DNA from: Blattabacterium sp. (Nauphoeta cinerea)
Lineage (GTDB): Bacteria > Bacteroidota > Bacteroidia > Flavobacteriales > Blattabacteriaceae
NCBI RefSeq assembly: GCF_000471965.1
Contig: NC_022550.1
Coordinates: forward strand, 124,001-188,000
Direction: 5' to 3'
Length of the DNA stretch: 64,000 bases
The notes beneath the pieces are model-generated. The model saw nothing but the letters and a program-made list of their open reading frames with translations. It was not told the DNA's origin and made no database searches. How positions within the stretch are numbered: the first letter of the stretch is position 1; each line of letters opens with the position of its first letter. The position numbers were made by a program, and so were the translations under genes. Shown here piece by piece: positions 1 through 9,466 of the stretch.

Positions 1-545
1 ATATTTTTTAGTTTTTTAGCATACTTATTCTTTTCTGGATCTGTTGTGTAAATTCCATCTACTCTAGTCCCTTTTAATAATACATCAGCTTTTATTTCGA
101 TAGCACGTAAAACAGCGGCTGTATCTGTAGTAAAATAAGGATTCCCTAATCCGGCTACAAATATCACAACTCTTCCTTTTTCAAGATGATGTATCGCTCT
201 ATCTTTGCTAAAAGATTCCGCTATTTCATCCATTCTAATAGCTGTTTGAATATAGGTGCATATCCCTATATTTTCTAAATATGATTGGAAGGCGATCCCG
301 TTAATAACGGTAGCTAACATTCCCATGTAATCTCCTTCTATACGATTTATAATTTTTTCCTTCATTTTAGAAAATCCTCTAAATATATTGCCACCTCCAA
401 TAACTATAGCCACTTGAGCTCCCATATCTACTACTTTTTTTACTTCTTCAGCATATTGTTTAAGACGAGAAGAATGAAGGCCAAATTCATTATCTCCCAT
501 AAGAGCTTCTCCACTTAATTTCAATAATGATCTTTTGTATTTCAT
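1..545 (-). CDS. pyrH: UMP kinase, 3' end cut by window edge
   Basis: Reading the minus strand from the ATG at 543-545 gives a protein starting MKYKRSLLKLSGEALMG, followed by VIGGGNIFRG and later FVAGLGNPYFTTDTAA. These are the nucleotide- and UMP-binding signatures of the bacterial amino-acid-kinase-fold UMP kinase. The enzyme phosphorylates UMP to UDP in the cytoplasm, the entry to all pyrimidine nucleotides. About 181 residues are present and the C-terminal part lies beyond base 1. It lies 54 bases downstream of gdhA on the same strand. The family assignment is secure; the end of the gene cannot be seen. Confidence 0.95.
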   Translation of the reverse strand, partial: MKYKRSLLKLSGEALMGDNEFGLHSSRLKQYAEEVKKVVDMGAQVAIVIGGGNIFRGFSKMKEKIINRIEGDYMGMLATVINGIAFQSYLENIGICTYIQTAIRMDEIAESFSKDRAIHHLEKGRVVIFVAGLGNPYFTTDTAAVLRAIEIKADVLLKGTRVDGIYTTDPEKNKYAKKLKN

Positions 546-599
546 GAAAAATATATTTTGTCGTTTTTTTTCATAAAAAAGGATATAAGGATATTATGA

Positions 600-2027
600 T
601 TATGGAAAAATTCCTAGTTTTTCATAAGAATCAATAATTTTATTTATTGCCAGTACAAATGCTGCCGTACGCATATTTTCTATTTTTGATGATTTTTTTA
701 TATCACGAATTTTATGAAATCCATTAATCATGGTATCTTCTAATCCGCTACGTACCAAATCTATTTCTCTTGCTCCTCTTAAAATAATTTTTTTTTCTTC
801 TGTTGAAATTCTTTTTTTACAAACCGTTTCTATAACTTGTAATAATTCTGCATTCATATTTTCACTGAATTTTTTTTCCATACGTCCATAACGTACATGA
901 CTTAAATTTTTTAGCCATTCAAAATAAGAAACAGTAACTCCTCCTGCATTTAAGTAAATATCAGGTACAATAATTACTCCTTTTTTTTCTAATATTTCAT
1001 CAGCTTCAGGAGTAATAGGTCCATTTGCAGCTTCTCCTACAATTTTAGCCTTAATACGGCTCGCATTATTTTTATGTATTACATTTTCCAATGCGGCTGG
1101 AATTAAAATATCACATTCTAATTCTAAAGCCTTTTCCGTATTTTCAATATTTTTTGCTTCTGGAAAATTTAATATAGATCCAGTATTTTTTAAATGTAAA
1201 AAAACTTGAGATACATTTAAACCTTTTTCATTATAAATAGCCCCTTCTCTTTCTGCTAAAGCTATTATAATAGCCCCTGCTTCATGAAAAAAAGTGGCGG
1301 CATGATACCCAACATTTCCTAATCCTTGTATGATGATTTTTTTTCCAACTAATCCTACATCAAGACCAACAGAATACATATCTTCTTTGACATGACATAA
1401 TTCTCTTATCCCATAAAATACGCCTAATCCTGTAGCCTCTTTCCTTCCTCTTACTCCTCCTTGAGATACTGGTTTTCCTGTCACACAAGCCAATGCGTCT
1501 ACGTCTCCAGAACGTAAAGATAAAAAAGTATCAAAAATCCAACTCATTTCTCTTTCTCCACTACCATAATCAGGAGCAGGGACGTCTATTCCCGGTCCAA
1601 TAAAATTCTTATTAATTAATTCAGAAGTATATCTGCGTGTGATTTTTTCTATGTTTTCTGCTGATATAGTTTGTGGATCAACTTTTATCCCCCCTTTCGC
1701 CCCTCCAAAAGGAACATCGACTATGGCACATTTATAGGTCATTAGAGCGGCTAAAGTCATCACTTCATCTTGATTCACTTTAATACTGTATCGAATCCCT
1801 CCTTTACAAGGAAGTTTATGATGAGAATGCTGAACTCTATATGCTTCAATCACTTTTATTTCTTTTCCTATTTTTACAGGAAAATGCATACGATATACAG
1901 CATTGCAAGCTTTGATTTGTTCTAAAAGACCTTTTTCAATAGAAATAAATCGTGCAGCTTTATCAAAGTTTTTTTCTATACAATTAAAAAAACTATATAC
2001 ACCAGTTTGATTTTGGTTTTTTGACAT
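600..2027 (-). CDS. gdhA: Glutamate dehydrogenase
   Basis: A 475-residue Glu/Leu/Phe/Val dehydrogenase. It interconverts 2-oxoglutarate plus ammonia and glutamate. The substrate-binding lysine motif MTYK ends at about K99, the glycine-rich loop PFGGAKGG follows at 107-113, the catalytic aspartate motif PAPD is at about 150-153, and the Rossmann dinucleotide loop GLGNVG is at 235-240. Length is usual for a hexameric bacterial enzyme. Whether it prefers NAD or NADP cannot be read safely. In cockroach endosymbionts this enzyme is regarded as the route by which ammonia from host nitrogen waste enters amino acids; urease is not in this window, so that role is inference. A possible -7 promoter element lies 61 bases upstream. 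Confidence 0.95.
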   Translation of the reverse strand: MSKNQNQTGVYSFFNCIEKNFDKAARFISIEKGLLEQIKACNAVYRMHFPVKIGKEIKVIEAYRVQHSHHKLPCKGGIRYSIKVNQDEVMTLAALMTYKCAIVDVPFGGAKGGIKVDPQTISAENIEKITRRYTSELINKNFIGPGIDVPAPDYGSGEREMSWIFDTFLSLRSGDVDALACVTGKPVSQGGVRGRKEATGLGVFYGIRELCHVKEDMYSVGLDVGLVGKKIIIQGLGNVGYHAATFFHEAGAIIIALAEREGAIYNEKGLNVSQVFLHLKNTGSILNFPEAKNIENTEKALELECDILIPAALENVIHKNNASRIKAKIVGEAANGPITPEADEILEKKGVIIVPDIYLNAGGVTVSYFEWLKNLSHVRYGRMEKKFSENMNAELLQVIETVCKKRISTEEKKIILRGAREIDLVRSGLEDTMINGFHKIRDIKKSSKIENMRTAAFVLAINKIIDSYEKLGIFP

Positions 2028-2087
2028 AAAAAAAGTTTTTATACATTTCTATAGAATATAGAATAATGAATGCTACATTATCGAGTA

Positions 2088-2095
2088 CAAATCTA
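2088..2095 (-). promoter_or_regulatory. Possible Bacteroidetes -7 element upstream of gdhA
   Basis: The minus strand reads TAGATTTG here, matching the Bacteroidetes sigma-A -7 consensus TAnnTTTG and identical to the -7 element of the tRNA-tuf promoter at 51488. It would place transcription start near 2082, about 55 bases before gdhA. No convincing -33 TTTG is visible, and in AT-rich DNA the -7 motif alone arises often by chance. Confidence 0.35.
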
Positions 2096-2169
2096 CGTTT
2101 TATGTATAAAATTTTAATTCATGAGTGCATGGATTAAAATATTGAAATATAAAGTCATTTTTTTAAAAT

Positions 2170-4944
2170 TTATTTTAATAAAATATTTATTATTTTTTTA
2201 GGGATTATAATTACCCTTTGTAAAGTTTTTTTTTTCAAAAATATTTTTGTTTTAGGATGATTTAATATTTTATTTTCAATTTTATCGATTGAAGTATCAG
2301 GATGAAATTTTTCTAAAAATTTGAATTTTCCATTAAACATAATTGGATATGTTATTTCCTTTTTATCTATATACTTTGGATTAAAAGTTGGAAAGCTATA
2401 AAATAAAATGGATTTTATTTTTCCTAGTTTATACCATAATTCTTCAGATATATGAGGGGCGAATGGAGCGATCAATTGAACCAAAGGTTCAAGTATTTTT
2501 CTTTTATTACATTTTAATGCAGTCAATTTATTCGTTACAATCATTAATAAACTAATAGAAGTATTCCAAGAAAAAGATTGCATTTTATTTTGTATTTTTT
2601 TTATAGCATTATGTAAAATTTCTAATTCTTGATATGTTGGATTCATTTCACTAACCTTAAAAATTTTATTTTTATGAAATAAACACCAAAATCTATTTAT
2701 AAAATTTTTTATTCCGTTTATTTTTTTACAATCCCAAGGTTTAGATTGATTAATAGGACCTAAAAACATCTCATAAATCCGAAATACATCTGAACCATAT
2801 TTTTTATAAACATTATCAGGATTTATTACATTATATTTGGATTTTGACATTTTTTCTAATTTTCTTTTACAAAAAAAAGTCCCCCTTTCCAGAATAAAAA
2901 TAGATGAATAAAATTCAGGTTTACATTTTTTAAACCTGTTCATATCTAATTCATTATTGTTTTTTATTAAAGAAAGATCTACATATACTTCTTGAAAAGA
3001 AGAATATGCATGTTTCTTATTTTTTAATCCATAAGATACAAAAGTATTTTCTCCTATGACTTTAAGTATAATAGCAGAATAACTTAAAATCATTCCTTGA
3101 TTTAATATTTTTTTGAAAGGCTCTTCAGTAGTTATCCATCCTCTATCCAATAAAAATTTATGCCAAAATCTGGCATAAATTAAATGTCCAGTACTATGTT
3201 CAGATCCCCCAATATATAAATCAACATTCTTCCAGTAACTTTCTTTTTTTTTATCAAGAAAAAATTTACTGTTATATACATCCATATATCTAAGAAAATA
3301 CCAACTAGATCCCGCCCAACTAGGCATCGTACTAATTTCTATTGGAAATACATATTTTTGGTCAATAAGAATATTAGAAACAATTTTCATATTTTTTTCA
3401 TCCCAAGCCCAGTTTTTAACTCTGCCTAATGGAGATTTTCCATTTTTAGGATGAAAATTATCTATTTTTGGAAGAATAATAGGCAACTTATTGATAGGAA
3501 TTATTTTAGGCATTTTATTTTTTAAATAAATAGGAATTGGTTCCCCCCAATATCTTTGTCGTGAAAAAATAGCATCACGAATCTTATAAATGGTTTTCGT
3601 TTTTCCTATTTTATCATTTATTAAAATTTTTATTATTTTTTCTTTTGCTTGTTTACGATTTAATCCATTTAAAAAACTAGAATTGATACACTTTTCATGA
3701 TGATCTAAAATTTTTAAAATTTCTATCCCAAATTTTTTGGCAAATCTTTTACTTTTTTCTTCATGTCCTGGGATTCCTACCATAGATTGGGTTTGATTAT
3801 TTATAGTGAAAAAATCACTGATATAAACAGGTATTCTTTTATTTCTAATAAAAGGATGTAATACATAATTTCCTGTAAAAATTCCAGAAATATTTTTTGT
3901 ATTTTCATCTATATTTTGAGTAAGATATGTTAAAACGTTTTTGTGATGTGAGGAATAAATACTTATTTTGTCTGAAAGTGGATGATCTATAGATAATATA
4001 ATAAAAGTTACCCCAAAGATCATTTCTGGATGAAATAAGAATAATTCAATTTGATTAAATTTATCAACAGGATAAATGATTTTTAGTGGAATAGAAACCC
4101 CTATTGATTTTCCTATCCAATTATATTGTAATTTTTTGAAAGATTGAGAACAATCAATAATATTTAATCCTTTTATAAGTCTTTCTGCATATGCACTAAT
4201 TCTTATATGCCATTGCAACATTTTTTTTTTGTAAACTGGATATCCCCCTCTTTCACTTTTTCCATTTTTAATTTCATCATTCGCTAGCACTGTCCCTAAA
4301 TCAGGACACCAATTAACTATATTTTTACATAAGAAAGCTAATCTATAATCCAAAAGTATAGATTCCTTCTCATGTGAATTAAATTGTTTCCATGTTTTTG
4401 AACTGAATTTGTAACTTGATGTAGTACTTGCATTGATGAAATTGTTTCCGTTTTTATTGAATTCTTGAATTAAAAGGTCTATAGGTTTAGCTTGTTCACT
4501 GTTTTTATCATACCAAGAATTGAAAATTTGAATAAACATCCATTGAGTCCAACGATAGTAACTTGGATCACTAGTATATAGCTTTCGATTCCAATCAAAA
4601 GAAAGTCCTATTTTATCCATTTGTTCTTTATATCTATGTGAATTTTCAATAATAGTATCATAAGGATGTTTTCCTGTTTGTATAGCATATTGTTCTGCAG
4701 GAAGGCCAAAAGAATCAAACCCTATAGGATTCAGTACATTATATCCTTTTGCTCTTTTATATCTTGCATAAACATCTGATGCAATATAACCTAAACAATG
4801 CCCAACATGAAGACCTGTTCCAGAAGGATAAGGAAACATATTAAATGTAGTATTTTTTTTTTCATTCTCTTCTGTATGAAAGACATTATGTTTTTTCCAG
4901 TATATTTGCCAACGTTTTTCTATTTCACGAAAATTATATTCCAT
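2170..4944 (-). CDS. leuS: Leucyl-tRNA synthetase with degenerate editing site
   Basis: A 924-residue class I synthetase that charges tRNA-Leu. The HIGH signature is HVGH at residues 46-49 and KMSKS is at 698-702, so the aminoacylation core looks intact. The CP1 editing domain is present in length (roughly 280-450) but its active site is eroded. The threonine-rich peptide, TTRPDT in E. coli, reads LFHPEM at 303-308. The conserved GTG...GHDxRD stretch reads NQTQ...GHEEKS at 383-398, so the universally conserved aspartate is replaced by Ser398. The flanking framework (IFGVTF, FAKKFG) is still recognisable, so alignment is not in doubt. I infer weak or absent hydrolytic proofreading of mischarged tRNA-Leu. 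It is divergent from mgtE across a 138-base spacer. Confidence 0.96.
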   Translation of the reverse strand: MEYNFREIEKRWQIYWKKHNVFHTEENEKKNTTFNMFPYPSGTGLHVGHCLGYIASDVYARYKRAKGYNVLNPIGFDSFGLPAEQYAIQTGKHPYDTIIENSHRYKEQMDKIGLSFDWNRKLYTSDPSYYRWTQWMFIQIFNSWYDKNSEQAKPIDLLIQEFNKNGNNFINASTTSSYKFSSKTWKQFNSHEKESILLDYRLAFLCKNIVNWCPDLGTVLANDEIKNGKSERGGYPVYKKKMLQWHIRISAYAERLIKGLNIIDCSQSFKKLQYNWIGKSIGVSIPLKIIYPVDKFNQIELFLFHPEMIFGVTFIILSIDHPLSDKISIYSSHHKNVLTYLTQNIDENTKNISGIFTGNYVLHPFIRNKRIPVYISDFFTINNQTQSMVGIPGHEEKSKRFAKKFGIEILKILDHHEKCINSSFLNGLNRKQAKEKIIKILINDKIGKTKTIYKIRDAIFSRQRYWGEPIPIYLKNKMPKIIPINKLPIILPKIDNFHPKNGKSPLGRVKNWAWDEKNMKIVSNILIDQKYVFPIEISTMPSWAGSSWYFLRYMDVYNSKFFLDKKKESYWKNVDLYIGGSEHSTGHLIYARFWHKFLLDRGWITTEEPFKKILNQGMILSYSAIILKVIGENTFVSYGLKNKKHAYSSFQEVYVDLSLIKNNNELDMNRFKKCKPEFYSSIFILERGTFFCKRKLEKMSKSKYNVINPDNVYKKYGSDVFRIYEMFLGPINQSKPWDCKKINGIKNFINRFWCLFHKNKIFKVSEMNPTYQELEILHNAIKKIQNKMQSFSWNTSISLLMIVTNKLTALKCNKRKILEPLVQLIAPFAPHISEELWYKLGKIKSILFYSFPTFNPKYIDKKEITYPIMFNGKFKFLEKFHPDTSIDKIENKILNHPKTKIFLKKKTLQRVIIIPKKIINILLK

Positions 4945-5082
4945 TTTATTTCTTTTTAAGACATAATAAAAAATATCTACAATGATTTTATTACGTAATT
5001 TTAATTTATTTCTTCAGAACAATATAAAAAAATTGTTTTTTATTTATTGGGAAAATAAATCCGATCATAAAAAAAGAAAAAA

Positions 5083-6432
5083 ATGTTTAATGAGGATCAA
5101 GATTATTTAAATAACGATAAATTTATAAATAATCAAACTATAGATAGACTAATAAAAATTATTCATACCCATCCTAATGATGTTGTAAAAATATTTAGTT
5201 TGTTAAAATCATACAAAGCAATTTCTATTTTTAGAGTATTAGATTTTTCTACAAAAAAAAAAATCATAAAAGGGGTACCTTCTATTAAGAAAATGGAATT
5301 ATTAAATAATTTATCGGGAGATGATAGGATTTATTTTTTAGAAAAAATTCAAAAAAATCTTTTAAAAGATTTGATAAAATATTTAAATCCAGAAGATAAA
5401 TGTAAAATTTTAACGTATCTGGGATATCCTAAAAATAGTGTAGGACGTTTTATGATTCCATATTGTATTGCTGTTCAAGAAACTTGGAGGGTGCAAGAAG
5501 TTTTGGATTATATCCGTAAAGAAGTCAAAAATAGTGATGTGATAGAAATTGTATATGTCGTCGACCAAAAAGGAAAATTAATATATGATATAAAAATACG
5601 AGAATTTTTATTGGTAGATCCAAATACAAAAGTGTCTGATTTAATCAATAATCAATATACTGATACTTTAAATATCACAGATACAGAAGAAAAAGCAACT
5701 AAAATATTTTCTATGAGTAATAGAATTTCACTTCCAGTTATAGATGATCAAAATTTTTTATTGGGAATAGTAACTGTAGATGATATTTTGTGGGTTTTAA
5801 ATGAAAATTATAGAGAAGATTTTCAAAAAATAGGTGGAATGGAAGCTTTAAACCAATCTTATTTAAACCTTCCATTATATAAACTTATTAAAAAAAGAGC
5901 TGGATGGTTAATTTTGTTGTTTATAGGAGAAATGTTAACTACAACAGTTATGCAAAAATTTTCAAGTGTTATAGAAAAAGCTCTAGTTCTCGCTTTGTTC
6001 ATTCCTTTAGTTGTTTCAAGTGGGGGGAATAGTGGGGCACAAGCTGCGAGTTTAATTATACAAGCTATGGCTTTAGGAGAGGTAAAAATAAAAGATTGGT
6101 GGATTGTAATGCGAAGAGAAATTATTTGTGGTTTTTTTTTAGGTGGGATTTTAGGATTTACAGGTTTTATACGTGTGGTGGCTTGGCACAAAATAAATTT
6201 ATTTAATTATGGTACTCATTGGGTATTAGTAGGATTAACGGTATTTTTTTCTTTGATTGGAGTGGTATTATGGGGTACATTAAGTGGATCAATGTTACCT
6301 TTTATAATTAAAAAATTTAGAGGAGATCCCGCTAGTTCTTCAGCTCCTTTTGTAGCCACATTAGTAGATGTTGTTGGATTAATGATATATTTTTCTATAT
6401 CTTATCTTCTTTTGCATGGTACTTTATTATAA
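5083..6432 (+). CDS. mgtE: MgtE-family magnesium transporter
   Basis: A 449-residue inner-membrane Mg2+ channel. An N-terminal helical MgtE domain (about 10-120) is followed by two CBS domains (about 125-245, with a clear second copy around VDDILWVL) and a five-helix membrane domain from about 275. That domain holds the family pore motif GGNSGAQAA and the late segment with DPASSSAPF and TLVDVVGL. In this family the N and CBS domains sense cytosolic magnesium and close the pore. The gene contains an A11 run at 5253-5263 that stays in frame. Its stop codon is 3 bases from that of the convergent rluD. Confidence 0.93.
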   Translation: MFNEDQDYLNNDKFINNQTIDRLIKIIHTHPNDVVKIFSLLKSYKAISIFRVLDFSTKKKIIKGVPSIKKMELLNNLSGDDRIYFLEKIQKNLLKDLIKYLNPEDKCKILTYLGYPKNSVGRFMIPYCIAVQETWRVQEVLDYIRKEVKNSDVIEIVYVVDQKGKLIYDIKIREFLLVDPNTKVSDLINNQYTDTLNITDTEEKATKIFSMSNRISLPVIDDQNFLLGIVTVDDILWVLNENYREDFQKIGGMEALNQSYLNLPLYKLIKKRAGWLILLFIGEMLTTTVMQKFSSVIEKALVLALFIPLVVSSGGNSGAQAASLIIQAMALGEVKIKDWWIVMRREIICGFFLGGILGFTGFIRVVAWHKINLFNYGTHWVLVGLTVFFSLIGVVLWGTLSGSMLPFIIKKFRGDPASSSAPFVATLVDVVGLMIYFSISYLLLHGTLL

Positions 6433-6435
6433 TAA

Positions 6436-7428
6436 TTAGAATATTTTTCTACACTTTTGTAGAACAATTTGAAAATCTTCAGGAATTGGACAATAAAAAT
6501 AACATTTTTTATTTTTGGGATGTATAAAAGAAAGAGATATAGCATGTAAGGCTTGTCTAGGTAAGATTTTTAAACAAGTTTTAAAAAATTCTATGTTTTT
6601 ATTTGAACATTTTTTTTTCATAAAAATTTTATTTCCTCCATATATAGTGTCATGAAATAATGGATGACCTAAATATTTAAAATGAGCTCTTATTTGATGT
6701 GTTTTTCCTGTTTTGATGTTGCAAGAAACATATGTTAAATATTTAAATCTTTCTAATACTTTATAATGTGTGACAGAATATTTTCCTTTATGATATTCGT
6801 TATTCCCAAAAATGGTCATTCTTTTTCTATTTCTAGGGTCTCTTCCAATAAAACCAGTTATAACTCCTTTTTCTTCAAGTAAGTTTCCCCATATTAAAGC
6901 TCTATATTCTCTTTGAATTATTCTGGATTGAAATTGTTGAAATAAATATTTTTTAGAATATTCATTTTTGGCTAAAACTAATAAGCCTGATGTATCTTTG
7001 TCTAATCTATGAATTAATCCACTTCTATATAAATCAAAGTTGTTTAAATTTGAATTCTCAAAGTGATATTTAATTCCATGAATTAACGTTCCTTTATCAT
7101 TCCCAAATCCTGGATGCACCACCATTCCTGCAGGTTTATTAACTATAATAAGATCTTCATCTTCATAGATAATATCAAGACTTATTTCTTCTGCAAGAAT
7201 GTTTTTATATTCTAAATAATCTAAAATATTAGAAATTTCTATTTCTACAAAATCTAAAGGTTTTATTTTATAATTTTTTTTCACAATACATTGATTTACT
7301 ATAACTTTTCCTGAAATAGTTAATTTTTGAATTTGATTTCTACTAATATTTTCTATATTTTCTTTCAAAAATTTATCAATGCGAATTTCTTTTTGATTAT
7401 TATTTACAGTAATTTTAATTTTTCTCAT
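6436..7428 (-). CDS. rluD: RluA-family 23S rRNA pseudouridine synthase
   Basis: A 330-residue protein with an N-terminal S4 RNA-binding domain (about 15-75) and an RluA catalytic domain. The catalytic motif HRLDKDTSG lies at 140-148 with Asp143 as nucleophile, followed by the H-Q-I-R-A-H segment near residue 245 that is typical of the family. RluD-type enzymes modify uridines of helix 69 in 23S rRNA; the exact target of this copy is inferred from length and domain order and could be an RluC-like site. It lies just downstream of the PASTA gene on the same strand (6 bases between them), a grouping with ddl that is common in Flavobacteriia. Confidence 0.88.
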   Translation of the reverse strand: MRKIKITVNNNQKEIRIDKFLKENIENISRNQIQKLTISGKVIVNQCIVKKNYKIKPLDFVEIEISNILDYLEYKNILAEEISLDIIYEDEDLIIVNKPAGMVVHPGFGNDKGTLIHGIKYHFENSNLNNFDLYRSGLIHRLDKDTSGLLVLAKNEYSKKYLFQQFQSRIIQREYRALIWGNLLEEKGVITGFIGRDPRNRKRMTIFGNNEYHKGKYSVTHYKVLERFKYLTYVSCNIKTGKTHQIRAHFKYLGHPLFHDTIYGGNKIFMKKKCSNKNIEFFKTCLKILPRQALHAISLSFIHPKNKKCYFYCPIPEDFQIVLQKCRKIF

Positions 7429-7434
7429 TTCATT

Positions 7435-8385
7435 CTATTTTGTCTTATTTTCGGTTTGATTCTTAGAATCTTTTTCTTCTATTTGAATTTTGGGGTTTTG
7501 ATTCTTAGAATCTTTTTCTTCTATTTGAATTTTGGGATTTTGATTTTTAGAATCTTTTTCTTCTATTTGAATTTTGGGGTTTTGATTCTTAGAATCTTTT
7601 TCTTCTATTTGAATCAAATGATCTAACAATTCTTTTGAAGTTAACCAAAGTTCAATAGATTTTTTTTTATCATAAATAACTCCAGGATCAGGCTTTTGTC
7701 TATATACTTTTGCGTTTTGATTAGGATTAATTATTACGGGATTATAATAAAAATTTATAACATCGAATAATTGATTTTTTAAAGTATAAATAGCTGAACG
7801 TAAAGACATTCCAATAACATTAGGGACAACAACTAAATTATTTTTTTCATATCCTTTTCCAATAATCAAAGTAATTCCATCTTGATTAGGAGGAAACCTA
7901 TATCCAAATTGAATAGATTTTTTTTTATATAAAACTTTTAAAACGGTATCTTTATTCAGATCATTAATATATTTGATTTCCTTAACGGATATATGATTAG
8001 CATGAAGTAATTTTATAGCTATTCGTTTATTTTTATTTATGATATTAGGTAAAACAGATTGATATAATTTAAAATTAACTTGTATATATATATGCCTTCC
8101 TTCCTTTACATGATCTCCAGCTTCTGGAGAAAAGGAAATAATTTGATTAATTTTAAAATTAGGATCATAATGTGATGTGTCTATATTATATTTTAGTTTT
8201 AATTTTTCTAAAATAGATATAGATTGAGGTAAAGTAAAACCTTTTAAATTAGGAACAACAACATAAGATCCATGTTTTGTATAAACATCCACCCATTTTA
8301 ATGCCGACTGAGTAATTTTATATAAAATCAGTATAGCAATGATAAAATTTATTATGAATATTACAAAATATTTTGAATAATTCAT
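7435..8385 (-). CDS. PASTA-domain membrane protein with tandem-repeat tail
   Basis: A single N-terminal membrane helix (YFVIFIINFIIAILILY) is followed by an extracytoplasmic part with about three PASTA repeats; VVPNLKG and VVPNVIGMSL mark two repeat starts. PASTA domains bind peptidoglycan or muropeptides in other bacteria, but this protein has no kinase or transpeptidase domain, so it is a free-standing PASTA protein as found next to ddl and rluD in Flavobacteriia. The C-terminus is four near-identical 14-residue units built on IEEKDSKNQNPK, highly charged and probably disordered. I place the start at ATG 8385 because the signal-anchor follows at once; a TTG at 8433 would add 16 residues. 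Function is unknown beyond a likely envelope role. Confidence 0.8.
   Translation of the reverse strand: MNYSKYFVIFIINFIIAILILYKITQSALKWVDVYTKHGSYVVVPNLKGFTLPQSISILEKLKLKYNIDTSHYDPNFKINQIISFSPEAGDHVKEGRHIYIQVNFKLYQSVLPNIINKNKRIAIKLLHANHISVKEIKYINDLNKDTVLKVLYKKKSIQFGYRFPPNQDGITLIIGKGYEKNNLVVVPNVIGMSLRSAIYTLKNQLFDVINFYYNPVIINPNQNAKVYRQKPDPGVIYDKKKSIELWLTSKELLDHLIQIEEKDSKNQNPKIQIEEKDSKNQNPKIQIEEKDSKNQNPKIQIEEKDSKNQTENKTK
7458..7615. repeat. 42-bp direct tandem repeat, 3.8 copies
   Basis: Copies start at 7458, 7500, 7542 and 7584; the last is partial (32 bases). They differ by only a few substitutions, for example GGGGTTTT versus GGGATTTT and GATTCTTA versus GATTTTTA. The unit is a multiple of three and encodes 14 residues of the PASTA protein tail, so copy-number change keeps the frame. 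The near identity points to recent expansion. Confidence 0.97.
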
Positions 8386-8451
8386 AAAAAAAAATAAATA
8401 TTTAAATAAAAATGTTTTTTCATAAAAAACCAATAAAATTAAAAATAAATA

Positions 8452-9429
8452 ATGAAAAAAGTAGCTATTATTATGGGAGGGTATTCAAAAGAATCTATTG
8501 TTTCACTAAAAAGTGGAAAAGTTGTTTATGAAAATTTATGCAGAAAAGAATTTGATCCTTATAAAATATATCTTTTTCAAGATAAATGGGTGATGATAGA
8601 TGATGAAAATAAGGAATATTCTATAAATAAACAAGATTTTACGATTTCCGGGATGAAGCATATAAAATTTGATTGTGTATTTAATGCTATACATGGAACC
8701 CCAGGAGAGGACGGAATATTACAAGCTTATCTTGAATTATTAAAAATTCCTTATACTGGATGTAGTTTTCATCATGCTAATGTGACTTTCAATAAAAAAT
8801 ATTGTTTAACTCTGTTGAAACATTTTGGAATCAATACAGCTGAATCTTTTTTCTTAAATAAAAATCAAGTCTTTTGTAAGAAAAAATTTAAAAGGGTAGG
8901 ACTTCCTTGTTTTGTAAAACCCAATAGATCTGGATCTAGTTTAGGGATAAGTAAAGTTTATGAAGAAAAATATTTATTTGATGCAATACAAAAAGCTTTT
9001 CTAGAAGATGAAGAAATTATTATTGAATCTTTTCTTGAAGGGAAAGAAGTGTCTGTAGGTGTTTTTTCATTTAAGAATGAAGTTATTGTTTTACCAATAA
9101 CAGAAATAATTAGTCAAAACGATTTTTTTGATTTTGAATCAAAATATTCTGGAAAATCTCAAGAAATCACTCCGGCAAAATTGTTTCCCAATACAGAAAA
9201 TAAAATACGAAAAATAGCAAAAAAAATATATAATTTTCTAAATTTATCAGGAATATCTAGAGCAGAATATATTATTGTAAATGAAGAACCTTATTTTTTA
9301 GAAATAAATACAGTGCCAGGTCTATCAGAAGAAAGCATTTTTCCAAAACAATTGAAAGAATTTGGAATGTCTTTATCCGATGTGTTTAGAAATACCATAT
9401 ATGATTCCATTGAAAAAATGAATAAATAA
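8452..9429 (+). CDS. ddl: D-alanine--D-alanine ligase
   Basis: A 325-residue ATP-grasp enzyme that joins two D-alanines for the peptidoglycan stem peptide. Visible signatures are the N-terminal GGYSKE loop, HGTPGEDG near residue 82, the ATP-grasp segment KPNRSGSSLGIS and the C-terminal metal/ATP site EINTVPGLSEES. Length is normal for the family. It is divergent from the PASTA/rluD pair. With murA, glmM and the PASTA protein in the same window it indicates that a cell wall is still made. Confidence 0.95.
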   Translation: MKKVAIIMGGYSKESIVSLKSGKVVYENLCRKEFDPYKIYLFQDKWVMIDDENKEYSINKQDFTISGMKHIKFDCVFNAIHGTPGEDGILQAYLELLKIPYTGCSFHHANVTFNKKYCLTLLKHFGINTAESFFLNKNQVFCKKKFKRVGLPCFVKPNRSGSSLGISKVYEEKYLFDAIQKAFLEDEEIIIESFLEGKEVSVGVFSFKNEVIVLPITEIISQNDFFDFESKYSGKSQEITPAKLFPNTENKIRKIAKKIYNFLNLSGISRAEYIIVNEEPYFLEINTVPGLSEESIFPKQLKEFGMSLSDVFRNTIYDSIEKMNK

Positions 9430-9466
9430 AATTTTTATAATTTACAATTGCATTTTTTTTTGCATA

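Noticed and set aside
7327-7626. Plus-strand frame of 99 codons over the rluD start and PASTA tail
   Set aside because: It is the antisense reading of the 42-bp repeat, giving an Ile/Phe/Leu-rich periodic string; the minus-strand frame carries recognised proteins.
9451-9464. TGCA-T8-TGCA motif after ddl
   Set aside because: The stem would be only four bases (TGCA is self-complementary) with a T-only loop; too weak to call a terminator.
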